Origin: Zingiber officinale
Lineage: Eukaryota; Streptophyta; Magnoliopsida; Zingiberales; Zingiberaceae
Reading direction: 5' to 3'
DNA: 64,000 nt
Assembly (NCBI RefSeq): GCF_018446385.1
Contig: NC_055996.1
Location: forward strand, 54,048,365-54,112,364
A program made the translations under genes and the position numbers. Position 1 is the first letter of the stretch. Every line of letters begins with the position of its first letter. Below the pieces are notes generated by a model. The model saw only the letters and a list, made by a program, of their open reading frames with translations. It was not told the DNA's origin and did not search any database. This document shows positions 1-9,303 of the stretch, one piece after another.

Positions 1-1007
1 ATTTTTAGAATTTTGTAGAATTTTCTAGGGGTTTCTGAAGTTGACTGAAATGAAATTTCAGCAACTATCAGGTCTCAATCGATCACCCGATCGATTGAAG
101 GGTCTCAATTGATTGGGAGATCGATTGAGAGCAAGCTTCTCGCGAAAAAAAGCTTCCTGGATCGATCCACTGATCGATCCAACCCTCCTGAATCGATCAG
201 TGGATCGATTCAGCATAGTCCGATCGATTGGGACCCAACTCCATTCGATCGAAGCTGCTGATTTTAGCTGGGAAAGCCTGATTTCAGTAGATCAATTTTG
301 TCTAGGTAACCATTCCAAACCCATCAAAATACATTTGTATACATAAAAAGGGTGTTTTCCTGTTGAAAACAAGGATGGATTGGTTGAGGAAGACAAAATT
401 GAAGTTTAGGTTGAGGTTTGGTTTCAATATTAAATTTTTGAACCTCAAAACTTCTAAATTTGGGTTTCCTAAAGATTTAGGGATTTTAAGTCATTGTTGG
501 TGCAATGACAGAAGGTACGACCATGTCTTTAGGGGGAGTTACTCTTTAAGGACATGAAAATATAATTTTCATACACTTTGGAAGGTGGTTAACCTTCTGT
601 CGTGAAATGCTCAAGGTTGGGCATTTGACTATAATGGAGAGTTGATATCTTCATTGTTCAAGTGGTGCATGCTCATGGATGAGCATGTGATAATAATGAA
701 GGGTATGTGACCTTCGTTAGTGTATTGTGAGCAACGAGTGAAGTTGTGAACAACGAAGGGTAACTCTTCAGGGGGAGAGTTTGTTTTTGATGAGTGCCCA
801 AAGATGGGAAATGTTTATGATGTGTGCCAATAGGGGAAGAATGAGTGTGGTTAAGTTAGGCATTCGTTACCTAAAGGGGGAGTTTACCCTCTAGAAAAGG
901 AGGAGAATGAAGGGAACCATCATTCACATATTGGCATGAAGGAAGTAGAGGCTATGGGATTAGCCTAACTTAAAGGAGGTATTGTCAAACATCAAAAAGG
1001 GGGAGAT
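1..1007 (+). mobile_element. Copia element A, 3' internal (untranslated) region
   Basis: This is the non-coding tail of a Ty1/Copia element whose 3' LTR begins at 1008. The rest of the element lies left of the window. No gag or pol reading frame is recognisable. Four polypurine-like runs (531-540, 771-779, 873-881, 995-1004) share the AGGGGGAG core. The last abuts the LTR and is the likely primer for plus-strand synthesis. The AAAGGGGGAG style and the long untranslated tail fit SIRE/Maximus-type Copia elements. That assignment is inference from layout, because no pol is present to classify. Confidence 0.6.
74..262. repeat. GATCGATC palindrome array, internal copy
   Basis: Several copies of nested palindromes built on ATCGATC lie here. 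Examples are TCAATCGATC with GATCGATTGA and GGATCGATC with GATCGATCC. The same motif family forms a larger array inside the 3' LTR at 1726-2060. The internal copy therefore resembles a duplicate of the LTR core upstream of the element's 3' region. Confidence 0.6.
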
Positions 1008-1196
1008 TATTGGTGCAATATCCCTTAGGTCAAGGTTGACCTGGTTGACCAAGCTTGAGTCTTAGTTTGGGTTTCGATGTTTGATAATATATTGGGTTTA
1101 GATGATATAGACAATGCAGGTGCAGTTATTCATTTGGGGAGATTGTTGATACAATTCCCGTTTGGTCAGGGTTGACCAGTTGAGATGTGAAGGAGA

Positions 1197-1686
1197 GTCA
1201 AGTAGGTCAAGGTTGACCGGATATTTGACTGGAAAGTCCTGGTGAGTGAAACTAGGCAGAAGTAAAGTCCTGGTGAGTGAAACCAGGCAGAAGAAAATCT
1301 TGGTGAGTGAAGCCAGGTGAAAGACCTAGTGAGTGAAGCTAGGTAGTGAGGAAATCCTAGTGAGTGAAGCTAGGTGAAAGTCCTGGTGAGTGAAGCCAGG
1401 CAGAGGAAAATCCTAGTGAGTGAAGCTAGGTGAAAATCCTAGTGAGTGGAGCTAGGTGAAAGACCTGGTGAGTGAAGCTAGGCAGAAGATAAGTCCCGGT
1501 GAGTGAAGCCGGGCAATGGAAAGTTCAAGTAGGTCAAAGGGATTGACCGGATACTTGGCACGAGGAGAAAAGTCCAAGCGGGTCAAAGGGATTGATCGGA
1601 CACTTGGTGAGGGAGTCCTAGCAGGTCAAGGGTGACCGGATGCTAGGCATAATGTACCAACAGGTCAAGGTTGACCGGATGTTGGT
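1197..1686. repeat. Tandem hairpin array in LTR A
   Basis: About ten short units have the core GTGAGTGAAG between arms CCTGG/CCAGG, CCTAG/CTAGG or CCCGG/CCGGG. They are flanked by longer units with the core GGTCAAGGTTGACC. The longer units have arms GTCAAGTA/TATTTGAC (1197-1230), CAAGTA/TACTTG (1526-1557), CCAAG/CTTGG (1574-1607), CCTAGCA/TGCTAGG (1617-1647) and ACCAACA/TGTTGGT (1656-1686). The arm sequence differs between units while complementarity is kept. A few units have one mismatched pair. Confidence 0.85.
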
Positions 1687-1725
1687 TTGGGGGGCTTGGG
1701 ACTTGGTTTTGGGCAAAAATCAGCA

Positions 1726-2060
1726 GCTGGATCGATCAGCTGATCGATTGGCTGGAGCCCAATCGATCGGCCGATCAATTGGGGAGTCCTCGCGAGAAGC
1801 CTTCGTCCCAATCGATCAGTGGATCTATTGGGAGGCAGTCGCGAGCGCACAGAAGCCTGCTGGATCGATCAGCTGATCGATCCAGAGGTCCCAATCGATC
1901 AGTGGATCGATTAGGAAGCTGCGATGTGTCGCGATAAGCCCTGGATCGATCGGCCGATCGATCCAGGCAAATTCTCAGAGTACAGAGGCGCTCTAGATCG
2001 ATCAGTTGATCGATCCAAAGCCTCCCCGATCAATTGGGAGCAATCCAATCGATCGGGATC
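1726..2060. repeat. GATCGATC palindrome array in LTR A
   Basis: Successive palindromes share the ATCGATC core around a short centre (AGCT, GGCC or similar). Outer flanks alternate in matched pairs: CTGGATCGATC pairs with GATCGATCCAG, and CCCAATCGATC pairs with GATCGATTGGG. Some units carry single mismatches. The array lies between the hairpin array and the presumed promoter. Confidence 0.8.
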
Positions 2061-2559
2061 CGACCATTGGCGCAGATAAAGGTCGTTGGCGTGTGTTTTC
2101 TTCGGTAGAACTTCACCGATTCATCTCAGATCTTCACGGTGCTCCCACAGCTTCTCCACAAAGTTCAGATCGCCAGTTCTTAAAGATTCTTGGTGGTTTT
2201 CCAAGTCAAGAGGCGGATCTACAGCTGAAGAAGAAAGCTAGGATTAGAGTTTTCTTGTAAGCTTGTGTTGTATTTTGTTTCCCTTTCCTTTTCTTCTTGT
2301 AGTGTGAACTTGTAGGGCTTCTCCGCCTTTGGTAGTTACCATAAAGGAGGGTTTTCTTAGTGGAGGTGTGTGTGAGTGTGTGGATCCTTGGACTAGTCAC
2401 TTCCTTCGGAGGTGGATACCAAGTAAATCTACTTGTTAGCGTTGTGTGTGTTGTTTCTTGTATATTTCCACTGCACATCTTTGAAGAAACAAGCAACGCC
2501 GACCACGAGCACGCCACGAGCTATTCACCCCCCCTCTAGCTACATTTTGGTCCCAACAC

Positions 2560-3711
2560 ATTGCCCATGAAGCCATATAGAGAGGTGGCCACTGGTTGAA
2601 GCTCGTGGGCGTTTATTTGCATTTCTTCAAATGCGGTTTTAAATATCACGTTGACAGAGCTCCCAATGTCGACAAAAAACCCAGGATACATGGCTGTTGG
2701 CGATTCCAGCTTTGATGATGAGAGCATCATCATGGGGCAATTCCAACCCCTCTAGGTCTTGTGGTCCAAAGCTGATGACAGGATCGGTCGCTTGTCCTTG
2801 CCCTACCTAAATCTCCATCTGTAGGCCCTCCAGAAATCATGTCTATCTCTCGAATAGCCATATTGCCTCGATTCTCTTCTTCTCGAGCTTCTCCTTGCTC
2901 CCGGGCACCTCCTGGTTGTTGACCACATGGCCCTGCTCGGTCTAATCGAGGCATGCTGGCCTGACCTGTGGTACGTTGGTCATCTATAATTTTTTGTACT
3001 TGGGGAGCCAGCTCAGGCGTTGGTAGGCCCAACTCGGCAGCTCGCCTAGAATCGAGAGTGAATTGGAAATAATCATTGGTGGCATGTGTATGAGACCGAT
3101 GATAGGTACAATAGCGAGGGCCCCATGGACCAGGTCTAGGCATGAATCGTCACCACCCGGGGGACCGGCCGGGAATCCTGACCAGGTGGAGAGGTGGGTC
3201 GAGTTTCTCGAGCGTGTGGTAGAGGTTGAGCAGGTGGCTGGGTTGCTCTTTTCTCCAGCTTGTTAACAAAAGAGGGTGGCTTATCAGCCTTCCTTCGTAC
3301 TGCCTGTGCCTCCTCTACATTAATATAACTGGCAGCCTTCTCCAACATCTCGTCAAAGTTCTTTACCGAATTTCTGATAAGGTCTCTGAAGAACTCTCCT
3401 TCTACCAATCCATGAGAGAAAGCACTCATCAGTATCTCGGAGGTGGTAGAGGGAACATCCTGGGCTACTTGATTGAAGCGCTTGATATAACTCCTCAGAG
3501 GTTCGACAGGTCCTTGCTTGAGGGCGAAGAGGCAGTGGTCAGTTTTTTGATATTTCCTGCTGCTAGCGAAATGGCACAGGAAAGTAGTTTTGCAGTCCTG
3601 AAAACAAGTGATGGACCCGTGCGGTAATCCATTGAACCATTTTTGTGTCGATCCAGATAAAGTATTCAGGAATACCCGACACTTGACAGCATCACTATAT
3701 TGATGCAACAA
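2560..3711 (-). pseudogene. Gypsy gag-protease fragment
   Basis: This is a minus-strand Ty3/Gypsy polyprotein fragment in three overlapping frames. Positions 3711-3136 encode a retrotransposon gag domain of about 190 residues, with WFNGLP, LRSYIKRFNQ and a helical C-terminal part. Positions 3143-2730 continue with YCTYHRSHTHATNDY, a degenerate form of the histidine/cysteine motif seen in Tat-like gags. Positions 2733-2560 carry a protease active-site motif VDIGSSVNVIF, where most relatives have D-S-G. Frame changes separate the parts. The fragment stops at 2559, where Copia element A interrupts it; the remaining pol would lie left of A, outside the window. A Tat/Ogre-like lineage is a tentative inference from the gag style and leader. 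Confidence 0.8.
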
Positions 3712-4127
3712 TGTCGTGTTCCTAAATTTGCGAAGATGATCCTTAGGATCCTTGCTACCGTTATACTCCCCAATCGTCGAGGGGCTTATACCCTTTAGGT
3801 AACTTCTCTTCTAGTACTCGTAGGGAAAAGGGCACTTGTTCTTCAAGTTCTATCCTGGGCTCCTTCCGGAGGATAATGGCTTTTCCCTTCTTATAGTCCC
3901 TAGGTGGGGAACTTTCTGCTATGGAAGCTTATGGTTGCTCCTTCTTTTGATTGTAGCCCTTGGGGTTTCGCTGATAGAAACCCAGACTGGGTTCCCGATA
4001 AAAGGCCGAGGGAAATTCCTCAGGCTGCTTTCTTTTAGATCATCGATCAGAATATTCGTTGGATCCTTGGAAACTTCAGGTATTTTATGTGGTCGGGAAA
4101 CAGTGGTTTGTTTTGCCGAGGCTGTAC
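3712..4127 (-). mobile_element. Gypsy 5' gag/leader region
   Basis: This continues the minus-strand Gypsy element upstream of the gag ORF. No long open frame remains, so it is either decayed N-terminal gag or leader. It is cut at 4127 by the Copia insertion and resumes at 11657. Confidence 0.6.
4123..4127. repeat. Target site duplication TGTAC (left)
   Basis: TGTAC here is repeated at 11652-11656, directly outside the two ends of the Copia element. Five-base duplications are usual for LTR retrotransposons. The flanking Gypsy sequence continues across the pair. Confidence 0.95.
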
Positions 4128-4788
4128 TGTTGGTGCGGTTAGCACTAACGATTTAACCCAGGTTTTGATGAATGACAAATAGGTTAAGTTAGTTTTGTTG
4201 TTGTCTGACACCTTGATCGAGTGTACAGGAGAAGTCCAGCTAGGTCGACGGGCTGACCGGATAGCTGGCGAGAAGTCCAAGCGGGTCGACGGGTTGACCG
4301 GATGCTTGGCGAGAAGTCCAGCTAGGTCGACGGGCTGACCGGATAGCTGGCGAGAAGTCCAAGCGGGTCGACGGGCTGACCGGATGCTTGGCGAGAAGTC
4401 CAGACGGGTCGACGGGCTGACCAGACGTCTGGCAGGTAAGTGAGGTAAGTCACTGGAGGGGAGTGACTGCGAGGACGCGTTCGCGGGAAGGGAACATTAG
4501 GCGTCGATCCGGCTTAGATCCATTTCGGATGTCTAAGTCGAGATCGTGACTAGATTCCGGTCTCGGAAAGACGGAATCTAAGTCATACTAACTTATGCTA
4601 ATTCATACTATTATAAATGTGCTAATAATCTATGTTGCAGGGTATATATTGCCTCGGACTAACTTTGTTTTGCAGGAAAAGGGAGTTTTCTGGAACAAGG
4701 TGGTCCGGGCGCCCGGAGGGGATCCGGGCGCCCGGAAGGGATCCGGGCACCCGGAAGGCAAATTATATCCAGCCGAGTCATCGCCACG
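4128..4788 (+). mobile_element. Truncated 5' LTR
   Basis: It matches the first 661 bp of the 3' LTR at 10557. The match ends after TCGCCACG, where the full LTR continues with TGGAGC. About 435 bp are missing: the TATA motif, transcript start and U5. The primer-binding site and N-terminal gag are also missing. This copy therefore lacks its own normal promoter and primer site. Confidence 0.85.
4236..4432. repeat. Five-unit covarying hairpin array in 5' LTR
   Basis: Five hairpins of 33 nt repeat with a 41-bp period: 4236-4268, 4277-4309, 4318-4350, 4359-4391 and 4400-4432. The centre GGTCGACGGGCTGACC is shared. The arms are CCAGCTA/TAGCTGG (units 1 and 3), CCAAGC/GCTTGG (units 2 and 4) and CCAGACG/CGTCTGG (unit 5). 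The 3' LTR carries the same five at 10665-10861. Confidence 0.9.
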
Positions 4789-4804
4789 CGACTTAATAAG
4801 GTAG
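4789..4804. other. Deletion junction with templated filler
   Basis: Between the truncated LTR and the first gag codons lies GACTTAATAAGGTA (4790-4803). An identical 14-mer occurs at 4891-4904 inside gag, about 100 bp downstream. This is the signature of a short sequence copied in during repair or reverse-transcriptase template switching. The filler brings an in-frame stop (TAG, 4802-4804) just before gag homology begins. Confidence 0.7.
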
Positions 4805-6088
4805 GAAGGAGAAACAGCGAATCAACTCCACGCGAGGATCAAGGACATCCTCAACGGGCTTCATGCGATAGGCCACCAGATGGAGAACAGAGACTTAATA
4901 AGGTACGCATTAAACGCCTTTCCACGTAATAGTTTGTGGGCATCAATAGTGGATGCCTACAAAATTTCTAAGAATCTTTCTGAATTAAAATTAGACGAGC
5001 TTTTCTGTGAATTAGAATTACACGAACAAACTAATGCTGGAGCCGAGAAAGGTATAGCTCTATTTGCAGGTTCCTCCAAAGAAAAGAAAAGCAAGCCTGA
5101 ATTTGAAGAGGAATCTGACCAAGACTCCGAAGACGAAGAACACCTGGTGAACTTGGTAAGAAAAATGTTCACCAGGAGAAAGAGGAGCTTCAGCAAAAAG
5201 GACCTTCAAAAGATCAGCTCTCCCTCAGAACAAAAGAACGTGATTTGCTACGGCTGCAACAAAAAGGGACATTACAAGAACGAATGCCCAAAACTGAAGT
5301 TCGACAAACCAAAGCCAACAAAAAAGAAGGCACTCAAAGCAACGTGGGACGACTCCTCGGACGAATCGGAGGAAGAAGAGCAGAAACATCAGAGCCACCT
5401 CGCACTGATGGCCCGCGACGCTGAAACAGAAAATGAGTTGGAAGATGAAGACGGGTCTGAACCCGAAACAAGCCACGAGTCCGTACTCGTTTCCGAAGGC
5501 TCGAATGAGGTATATTTTAATTTAAACAAAAAGTTTTTTAGAATCATCTCTTGTTTAAATAGTAAATTAACTAAAGTAGAAAATGAAAACAAATCACTTC
5601 TTGAGGAAAATCAAAACCTCAAGGAACAAATCAAAAATTCGAATCCAACTCAAGATCTAACACTTGAGGAGGAGAATCTATCATTAAAAAATGATGTTAA
5701 AAATTTAAAAGAAATGCTAGAAAAATTTACAACAAGATCAAAAAATTTAGACTTAATCCTAAATAATCAAAAAGCATGTTATAATAAAACCGGACTAGGA
5801 TATAAGTCGAATTCAAATAAAACCTTCAAATCATTAATAACTCAATACAAATCAATCAATCTAGCTTGGGTTCCGAAAGCGTGTCTGACCACGCAAGTAG
5901 GACTTAATCAATATTATATACCTAAAGAAAAAATACATTATATAAAATCGAATAAACCAAACCAAAATCCAAAATACAAACCTAAATCAAATTCAAAATC
6001 TAAACAGTTTAAAAATCAACAAAATTATCACCAAGTTAACCATAACTATAAAAAGAATCGACACAAGCCTAAAATCAAAATTTATTAA
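4805..6088 (+). CDS. gag: Copia gag (N-terminally truncated)
   Basis: Structural capsid/nucleocapsid protein of the retrotransposon. Gag homology is open from 4805, straight after a TAG stop. The first ATG is at 4880 and gives 402 residues. Visible from that ATG: the end of the gag polyprotein domain (about residues 1-60), an acidic stretch, a CCHC zinc knuckle CYGCNKKGHYKNECP (about residues 124-138), a second acidic block DDSSDESEEEE, a leucine/glutamate-rich coiled coil (about 225-290) and a basic lysine/asparagine-rich tail. The normal N-terminal part is missing because of the LTR-gag deletion. The frame stops at a TAA with no protease following. A GGGGGAGG tract sits at 6101. Whether the truncated product can still assemble is unknown. 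Confidence 0.85.
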   Translation, partial: EGETANQLHARIKDILNGLHAIGHQMENRDLIRYALNAFPRNSLWASIVDAYKISKNLSELKLDELFCELELHEQTNAGAEKGIALFAGSSKEKKSKPEFEEESDQDSEDEEHLVNLVRKMFTRRKRSFSKKDLQKISSPSEQKNVICYGCNKKGHYKNECPKLKFDKPKPTKKKALKATWDDSSDESEEEEQKHQSHLALMARDAETENELEDEDGSEPETSHESVLVSEGSNEVYFNLNKKFFRIISCLNSKLTKVENENKSLLEENQNLKEQIKNSNPTQDLTLEEENLSLKNDVKNLKEMLEKFTTRSKNLDLILNNQKACYNKTGLGYKSNSNKTFKSLITQYKSINLAWVPKACLTTQVGLNQYYIPKEKIHYIKSNKPNQNPKYKPKSNSKSKQFKNQQNYHQVNHNYKKNRHKPKIKIY

Positions 6089-6615
6089 AGGTCAATAATT
6101 CAGGGGGAGGCTCCAGAATAGCTGGCACCTCCAAAACTAACTTACCCGACAGGGTAACCCAAAATTTACCAACCCGGCAGGGTAATTAGGATTAGTTAAA
6201 AAGAGACCAAGTTTAACTTGAATCATGGTACTGGTGAAATTTTTGGATGATAGTACGTTAGGGAAGCTTGGGCATCGCATGTCTAGAAAGATATGGCTTC
6301 GATCTGGTGCATTTGGCCAAGTGGAACTGACCGAAGCTACCCTTAAATGAATCCTAACCAGTTAGACCAAGAGTTAGTACTAAGTTCCGTGGATAGGACT
6401 ATTCGGAAAACCTCGAAAGGTTGGTTACTTCTAATGATGTCCATGTGACTCACCAAACTTAGAAGTTTATCCGAAGAATGCCTATTTGTGGAAACCAAAA
6501 CTAAATCTGAATCTAACACACGTTAAACCAAAACTCCATAATTAAAAATCCAATTTCATCTCACGAAATCATAGGATTCCCTGATTGAAAATATAGATCG
6601 GGTGAGATGAATAAG
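6089..6615 (+). other. Non-coding block after gag
   Basis: No open frame of note. It starts with CAGGGGGAGG (6101) and contains the short repeat pair ACCCGACAGGGTAA / ACCCGGCAGGGTAA (6144-6186), which is itself a small dyad. In an autonomous Copia element protease and integrase would follow here, but no motif of either is visible. Confidence 0.6.
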
Positions 6616-7775
6616 GCTTCAAAATTTTATTTTTAAACTTAAAAATTAATTTCAAATTTTTAAATCTTAAATTTAAAAAATTAATTTCAAAATTTTAATT
6701 TTAAACTTAAAAATTATTTTCAAAATTTTAAACTTAAAATTAATTTCAAAATTTTATTTTTAAACTTAAAAATTAATTTCAAAATTTTAATTTTAAACTT
6801 AAAAATTATTTTCAAAATTTTAAACTTAAAATTAATTTCAAAATTTTATTTTTAAACTTAAAAATTAATTTCAAAATTTTAATTTTAAACTTAAAAATTA
6901 TTTTCAAAATTTTAAACTTAAAATTAATTTCAAAATTTTATTTTTAAACTTAAAAATTAATTTTAAAATTTTAATTTTAAACTAAAAAATTAATTTCAAA
7001 ATTTTAATTTTAAACTTAAAAATTAATTTCAAAATTTTAATTTTAAACTTAAAAATTATTTTCAAAATTTTAAACTTAAAATTAATTTCAAAGTTTTATT
7101 TTTAAACTTAAAAATTAATTTCAAAATTTTAATTAATTTCAAAATTTTAATTTTAAACTTAAAATTATTTTCAAAATTTTAAACTTAAAATTAATTTCAA
7201 AATTTTATTTTAAACTTAAAATTAATTTCAAAATTTTAATTTTAAACTTAAAATTATTTTCAAAATTTTAAACTTAAAATTAATTTCAAAATTTTATTTT
7301 AAACTTAAAATTAATTTCAAAATTTTAATTTTAAACTTAAAATTATTTTCAAAATTTTAAACTTAAAATTAATTTCAAAATTTTATTTTAAACTTAAAAT
7401 TAATTTCAAAATTTTAAATTTAAATTTAAAAAATTAATTTCAAAATTTTATTTTAAACTTAAAAATTAATTTCAAAATTTTAATCTTAAATTTAAAAAAT
7501 TAATTTCAAAATTGTATTTTTAAACTTAAAATTAATTTCAAAATTTTATTTTTAAACTTAAAAATTAATTTCAAAATTTTAAATCTTAAATTTAAAAAAT
7601 TAATTTCAAAATTTTAATTTTAAACTTAAAAATTATTTTCAAAATTTTAAACTTAAAATTAATTTCAAAATTTTATTTTTAAACTTAATTTCAAAATTTT
7701 AATTTTAAACTTAAAAATTATTTTCAAAATTTTAATTTTAAACTTAAGAAATTAACTTCAAAATTTTAATTTAAA
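6616..7775. repeat. AT-rich tandem array
   Basis: About 1.15 kb is built from units of roughly 28-33 bp such as AACTTAAAAATTAATTTC plus AAAATTTTAATTTT. Three unit variants recur in order, giving a higher-order period near 92 bp over much of the array. Units are nearly self-complementary. G occurs only at scattered single positions (for example near 7094 and 7514), and C occurs only in CTT and TTC contexts. It could act as a scaffold-attachment-like or nucleosome-excluding spacer. That function is inference. Confidence 0.9.
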
Positions 7776-7785
7776 AAAAAAAAAA

Positions 7786-7886
7786 CCAGGGGCGGGCGCC
7801 CCTGGTATTCCCATCCGGGGCGCCCCGCCCTAAAGCAACCCCGGGCGCCCGGAAGGGATCCGGGCGCCCGGAGTCCCCTATAAATA
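7786..7886 (+). promoter_or_regulatory. Internal palindrome module and TATA box for ORF2
   Basis: A cluster of GC palindromes comprises CCAGGGGCG/CGCCCCTGG (7786-7805), GGGGCGCCCC (about 7817-7826) and CCGGGCGCCCGG at 7841-7852 and 7860-7871. It ends in TATAAATA at 7879-7886. The ORF2 start codon is 155 nt downstream of the TATA box. The same CCGGGCGCCCGG motif with the same GGATCC spacer lies upstream of TATAAAA (11271) in the 3' LTR. The module therefore looks like a second copy of the LTR core promoter. Confidence 0.7.
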
Positions 7887-8040
7887 AGGGGCAGCAGGCG
7901 CCCCCAACCTTTGCCCCACCAATTCTCACTTTTGCCAAGGTTCACTCCGAACCTCAGTGCGAAAGTACTCTAAATCAAAATTTTCTTGCGGTGAAGACGC
8001 TGTTGCGATTCAACCGAGGTCGTCAAATCTATATTTGTCG

Positions 8041-9303
8041 ATGGCTCCTCGGTAAAAATTATTCCCCTCTCTATAAATTTTATTAAAATTTATCTTCTCA
8101 ATTTTTTCTTAGAATATTCTTTTATTTATATACAGTAGGAAACGAACAAATACTGGTGCCGGACCCTCCAATGCTAGTACAGACCCTAGGTTTCCCACAG
8201 ACGAACTTAGGATTAAGTTTGAGTCAACCATTTATAAGGCCATTAGGACTACCTGCATAGATAGATCGTTCTTTCTAAGGTCATGTCCCTCCGCTTTAGA
8301 GGTTATAGGCCACTATAACTTAAGGAACCTTGTCGAATGTACCAGTCCAATAAACATAAGTCTGTGTGCCGAATTTTGCAATAACCTAGTGAAAGTAGAC
8401 GATCTCACCTATACCACTAGGGCAGCAGGCACTGATACCACATTTTCCCCTACGACTATCCGAGAGTTTTTAGAGTTACGTCCATCTACTTGTTCTTTTT
8501 TGTGCTATCCTCCGAGGGATCTACCATTCGGAGATCCCTACACACATATTACTCTCGATACGATTTATTCGTATTTTTTTGGGGGAGAGAGAGATCCCAC
8601 TGTGACACAGTTTAGGTCAGTAGAACTTCGGGTCCAGGACTACGCTCTTTATAGGGTTGTAGTCCTTTGCATTTTACCACTGACTACTCGGGACATCGCT
8701 GTGATGCGTCCATTCCATTCGTTCTTACTCTATGCCATGATTCATAGGTTAGACATTGACATCAGCCTACATATCTTCTCCACCATTATCTACTCAGCTG
8801 GATTCGTGACTGATAGACGAGTCCATATGCCATTTGGTCACATTCTGACAGCCTATATGTCCTCGTTGCACATTGATGTCACTAGAGGAGACATTGCCCA
8901 TATGATCGAGTTCGATGTTATAGCAGCTCGGAACTTCTCCCTAGCCGGTATCCAGATAGATAGAGATGACGTGACTATGTCTTGGCGGAGGGGGGCACAG
9001 CACCAGCCCGATCCAGACGCACAGATGGACGAGTTCATGCTCGCACTATTTCCAGAGGAAGCCGCACCGGTTCCACCACCGCCCCGAGCTCGAGCACCAC
9101 GTCACGCTCCCCGCACTCTAGCCGACCGTATGACTGGACTAGAGAGAGCTATGGCGAGTCTCCAGCAGGAGAACTTTGATTTTCATCAGGACATTCGGCG
9201 GGAGATTACCGAGTTACGGGCTGCCGGGAATACCCGACACACTGAGCTGATGGCGCTTCTCCGATCCTTGGGATCTGGACCACCCCCTTCATCATCTCAG
9301 TAG
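8041..9303 (+). CDS. ORF2, spliced plant transposon-protein-like gene
   Basis: Predicted two-exon gene. Exon 1 is 8041-8051 (ATG GCT CCT CG). The intron is 8052-8135, with GTAAAA donor and TATACAG acceptor, 84 nt and AT-rich. Exon 2 is 8136-9300, with stop TAG at 9301-9303. The join keeps frame and gives about 392 residues. Without splicing the frame has no ATG near its start (a TAG lies at 8110). The order of a basic N-terminus, an FPTDELRIKF-type segment, a middle alpha/beta domain with FSPTTIREFLELRPS, a proline-rich linker (PVPPPPRARAP) and a C-terminal coiled coil (LADRMTGLERAMASLQQ) resembles the plant 'putative plant transposon protein' family (PF20167-like), from memory of that family. 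No signal peptide or clear transmembrane segment is seen, so an envelope role is not supported. The position, after gag and before the 3' LTR, is where SIRE-type elements place an extra ORF. Confidence 0.75.

Larger units (their letters stand above)
1008..2558 (+). mobile_element. 3' LTR of Copia element A
   Basis: The LTR begins TATTGGTGCAATA (a decayed TGTTGG) right after the polypurine tract and ends CCCAACA at 2558, giving 1551 bp. It is followed at once by foreign minus-strand Gypsy coding sequence, which fixes the right edge. Inside are a hairpin array (1197-1686), a palindrome array (1726-2060), a possible TATA-like GATAAAG near 2076 and a pyrimidine-rich tail with CACCCCCCCTCTAGC just before the end. 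A diverged relative starts at 51482. The 5' LTR and target duplication partner lie outside the window. Confidence 0.75.

Noticed and set aside
4236..4432. CRISPR-like array (33-nt dyad units at regular spacing)
   Set aside because: The units are adjacent with only an 8-bp constant spacer, lie inside a duplicated LTR of a plant retrotransposon, and there are no unique spacers or cas genes.
8041..9303. Envelope gene interpretation of ORF2
   Set aside because: No signal peptide, transmembrane segment or cleavage site is evident; the soluble domain plus coiled coil fits a plant transposon-protein-like family better.
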